Assembly: GCA_964402115.1 (NCBI GenBank)
Contig: CAYOBW010000161.1
Location: 1 to 16,042, forward strand
Source of the DNA: CAYOBW01 sp964402115
GTDB taxonomy: Bacteria > Verrucomicrobiota > Kiritimatiellia > UBA8416 > CAYOBW01
Length of the DNA stretch: 16,042 bases
Direction of reading: 5' to 3'
Shown: positions 14,651-16,042 of the stretch, in pieces
How the letters are laid out: each line of letters begins with the position of its first letter
Numbering within the stretch: the stretch's first letter is position 1
Notes under the pieces: model-generated
What the model saw: only the letters and a program-made list of their open reading frames with translations
Databases searched by the model: none
What the model was told of the DNA's origin: nothing
Position numbers and translations under genes: made by a program

Positions 14651-16042
14651 TCAGTACAGCTCGAATGCGAACAAGGCCCCGCGCCGGAAACGGAACTCGA
14701 AACTCACGATCTTGCCGCGCAGCGTGAGGTTGGCGCCCTTCCAGGCGATGGGATGGGCCACGCTGTTGCCTTTCACCAGCCGGCAGTCGTCCCAGTCGAA
14801 TCCCGGCAGCGCCGTCCCCCGTTCATCCAGCACCCGCGCCCGCAGTTCCCCGCCTTCCGGCTCCAGGTCGGCGTTGACCGTCAACTGGAGCGCCTCGCCC
14901 ACTTGGGCGGACCGCGTGCGCAGGCGCCCCTGCTCCTCGCCGGCCCGATAGCCCACGTAGCGATCGCGCGGCATCTGGGCAAAGCCGAGCTGCCGCCCGG
15001 TGTAGCGGTGCGCCTTGTGCCCCCAGCGGTAGCCGCCGTAGTAGAAGTAGGTGTATTCCCCCACCGGCAATTGGGCGTCGATCCAGCTCATCGCCCGGTC
15101 CCAGGTGCCGCTATGCGGATTGCGGTCGAGGAATGGCTGCGTCTCCCGTTCCCAGTGCTCTCCGTCGAGGCTCCAGGCCACCACGGTGTAGCCGATCCCC
15201 GCAAAGGGCCGATCCGGGTCGCCCAACTCCGCCGCCGTCCGCCCGGGCTCGCCGTTCAAATCGTCGCGGAGCACCTTCACCAGGGCCACCAGCAGCGCCC
15301 CCCGCGCCACCACCGCGCTGAGGCCGTAGAACTGGGTTTCGCCCCGCTCGATCTCCGCCTGCGGGTCGGGCGTGACGATCGGCCAGGGAGGCTGCCAGTC
15401 CAGCAGGTTATCGCTCACGCTCTGGTGCGGAATGCGCAGCCCTTTGCACGGGCCAGAGCCGGGAACGACCGACAGTGCGGCCAGGTAGCGCTGCCGGAGG
15501 GGATCCCGGTAGAGGCCGACGATGTCGTGATTGGCGGCCACCACCGGCGCCGCCGTCAGCGGTGTCCAATCCAGGCCGTCGGGCGACACCGCCACGCGCA
15601 GCCCGCCTGCCTCCCACCAGCCCAGCTTGAAACGCCGCGACGGGTCCGCGCACGCCGGCCCCTCGTCCAGCACGCTGGCCCCCACGCCGATGGCAGCCGG
15701 CGCTTTCAACACCCGGGCCGGACGCAGCCAGTGCAGGCCGTCCTCCGATTCCATGTAGGCAAGAGCGCGTCCGCGCGTTTGCGGCGTGTTGAACCACATC
15801 CGGAACCGGCGCGTTTGCGGGTCCCGCACGACGGACACGTACGGCTGCTCGTTGCCATCCTCGAAACCGGTCACCACCGGGTCGGGCATCCGCGACGGGG
15901 GCTGCACCTGGCGGCTGAGGTTCGCCGTCTCTGCCGCCAAAGTCCGGTCCAACAGCAAGTGCGGCCCTGCCGGCCAGGTTCCCGGTTCGGCGGCGAGGCC
16001 GCAAGCCTGAGCCAGGAGCAGGAGCGTGAAGCCGACAAGCCA
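14651..16042 (-). CDS. Secreted propeller-type glycosidase-like protein, 5' end outside the window
   Basis: The frame is open from the right edge to TGA at 14651-14653, giving 463 visible residues. It begins within a signal peptide (WLVGFTLLLLAQACGLAAEP). A TTG start at 15958 would remove this export signal and is rejected. Repeated short beta motifs such as QPYVSVVRDPQTRRFRMWF, YMESEDGLHWLRP, VAVSPDGLDWTP and WSLDGEHWERETQPF mark blades of a propeller like GH32/GH43-type enzymes. I cannot place the acidic catalytic residues with certainty. The last ~75 residues form a jelly-roll module with the recurrent wording VLDERGTALPGFDWDDCR and GNSVAHPIAWKG. That module is common at the end of such proteins in PVC bacteria. 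It is transcribed toward the GH106 gene. Confidence 0.78.
   Translation of the reverse strand, partial: WLVGFTLLLLAQACGLAAEPGTWPAGPHLLLDRTLAAETANLSRQVQPPSRMPDPVVTGFEDGNEQPYVSVVRDPQTRRFRMWFNTPQTRGRALAYMESEDGLHWLRPARVLKAPAAIGVGASVLDEGPACADPSRRFKLGWWEAGGLRVAVSPDGLDWTPLTAAPVVAANHDIVGLYRDPLRQRYLAALSVVPGSGPCKGLRIPHQSVSDNLLDWQPPWPIVTPDPQAEIERGETQFYGLSAVVARGALLVALVKVLRDDLNGEPGRTAAELGDPDRPFAGIGYTVVAWSLDGEHWERETQPFLDRNPHSGTWDRAMSWIDAQLPVGEYTYFYYGGYRWGHKAHRYTGRQLGFAQMPRDRYVGYRAGEEQGRLRTRSAQVGEALQLTVNADLEPEGGELRARVLDERGTALPGFDWDDCRLVKGNSVAHPIAWKGANLTLRGKIVSFEFRFRRGALFAFELY

Noticed and set aside
15955..15958. TTG as start of the minus-strand propeller protein
   Set aside because: The frame continues upstream to the window edge and encodes a signal peptide there, so the true start lies outside.

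Overview
The window is GC-rich, tightly packed DNA from a carbohydrate-degrading bacterium. The best guess is a member of the PVC group (Verrucomicrobiota, Kiritimatiellota or Lentisphaerota). Three things point there: large secreted proteins, one ending in the YxVQxSTNLxxWxxL...RYYRV tail typical of that group; several glycoside hydrolases of the polysaccharide-locus type; and a REP-associated tyrosine transposase (RAYT) of a type common in those genomes. No rRNA, tRNA or CRISPR array was seen, so the assignment rests on protein style only.

Layout. 1-215: end of an unrecognised small gene. 212-3544: a 1110-residue secreted protein with an internally duplicated module. 3545-7770: an accessory stretch holding a zeta-toxin-like P-loop kinase with a 52-residue partner ORF, a repeat-rich gene-poor region, the remains of a formylglycine-generating enzyme gene on the minus strand, a secreted SASA-type carbohydrate esterase (5691-6806), and a RAYT transposase embedded in four paired palindromes (REPINs). 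7771-14566: three glycoside hydrolase genes (GH51-like, GH16, GH106) joined by ATGA stop/start overlaps. 14651-16042, minus strand: a secreted propeller-type glycosidase-like protein whose 5' end lies outside the window.

How the genes fit together. The esterase, the GH51-like alpha-L-arabinofuranosidase, the GH16 endo-glycanase and the GH106 alpha-L-rhamnosidase all look exported. They could jointly dismantle an acetylated, rhamnose- and arabinose-containing polysaccharide; the actual substrate is an inference.

The most interesting part is the RAYT/REPIN system. The transposase frame has no stop of its own. It runs in frame through a REPIN and into the GH51-like gene, giving one open frame of 1084 codons. 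In addition, the repeat unit found in two places in the accessory stretch (around 4787-4847 and 6935-6995) carries between its palindromes a 17-codon relic of the RAYT gene. This suggests that the repeats are internally deleted, non-autonomous copies of the REPIN-RAYT-REPIN element.
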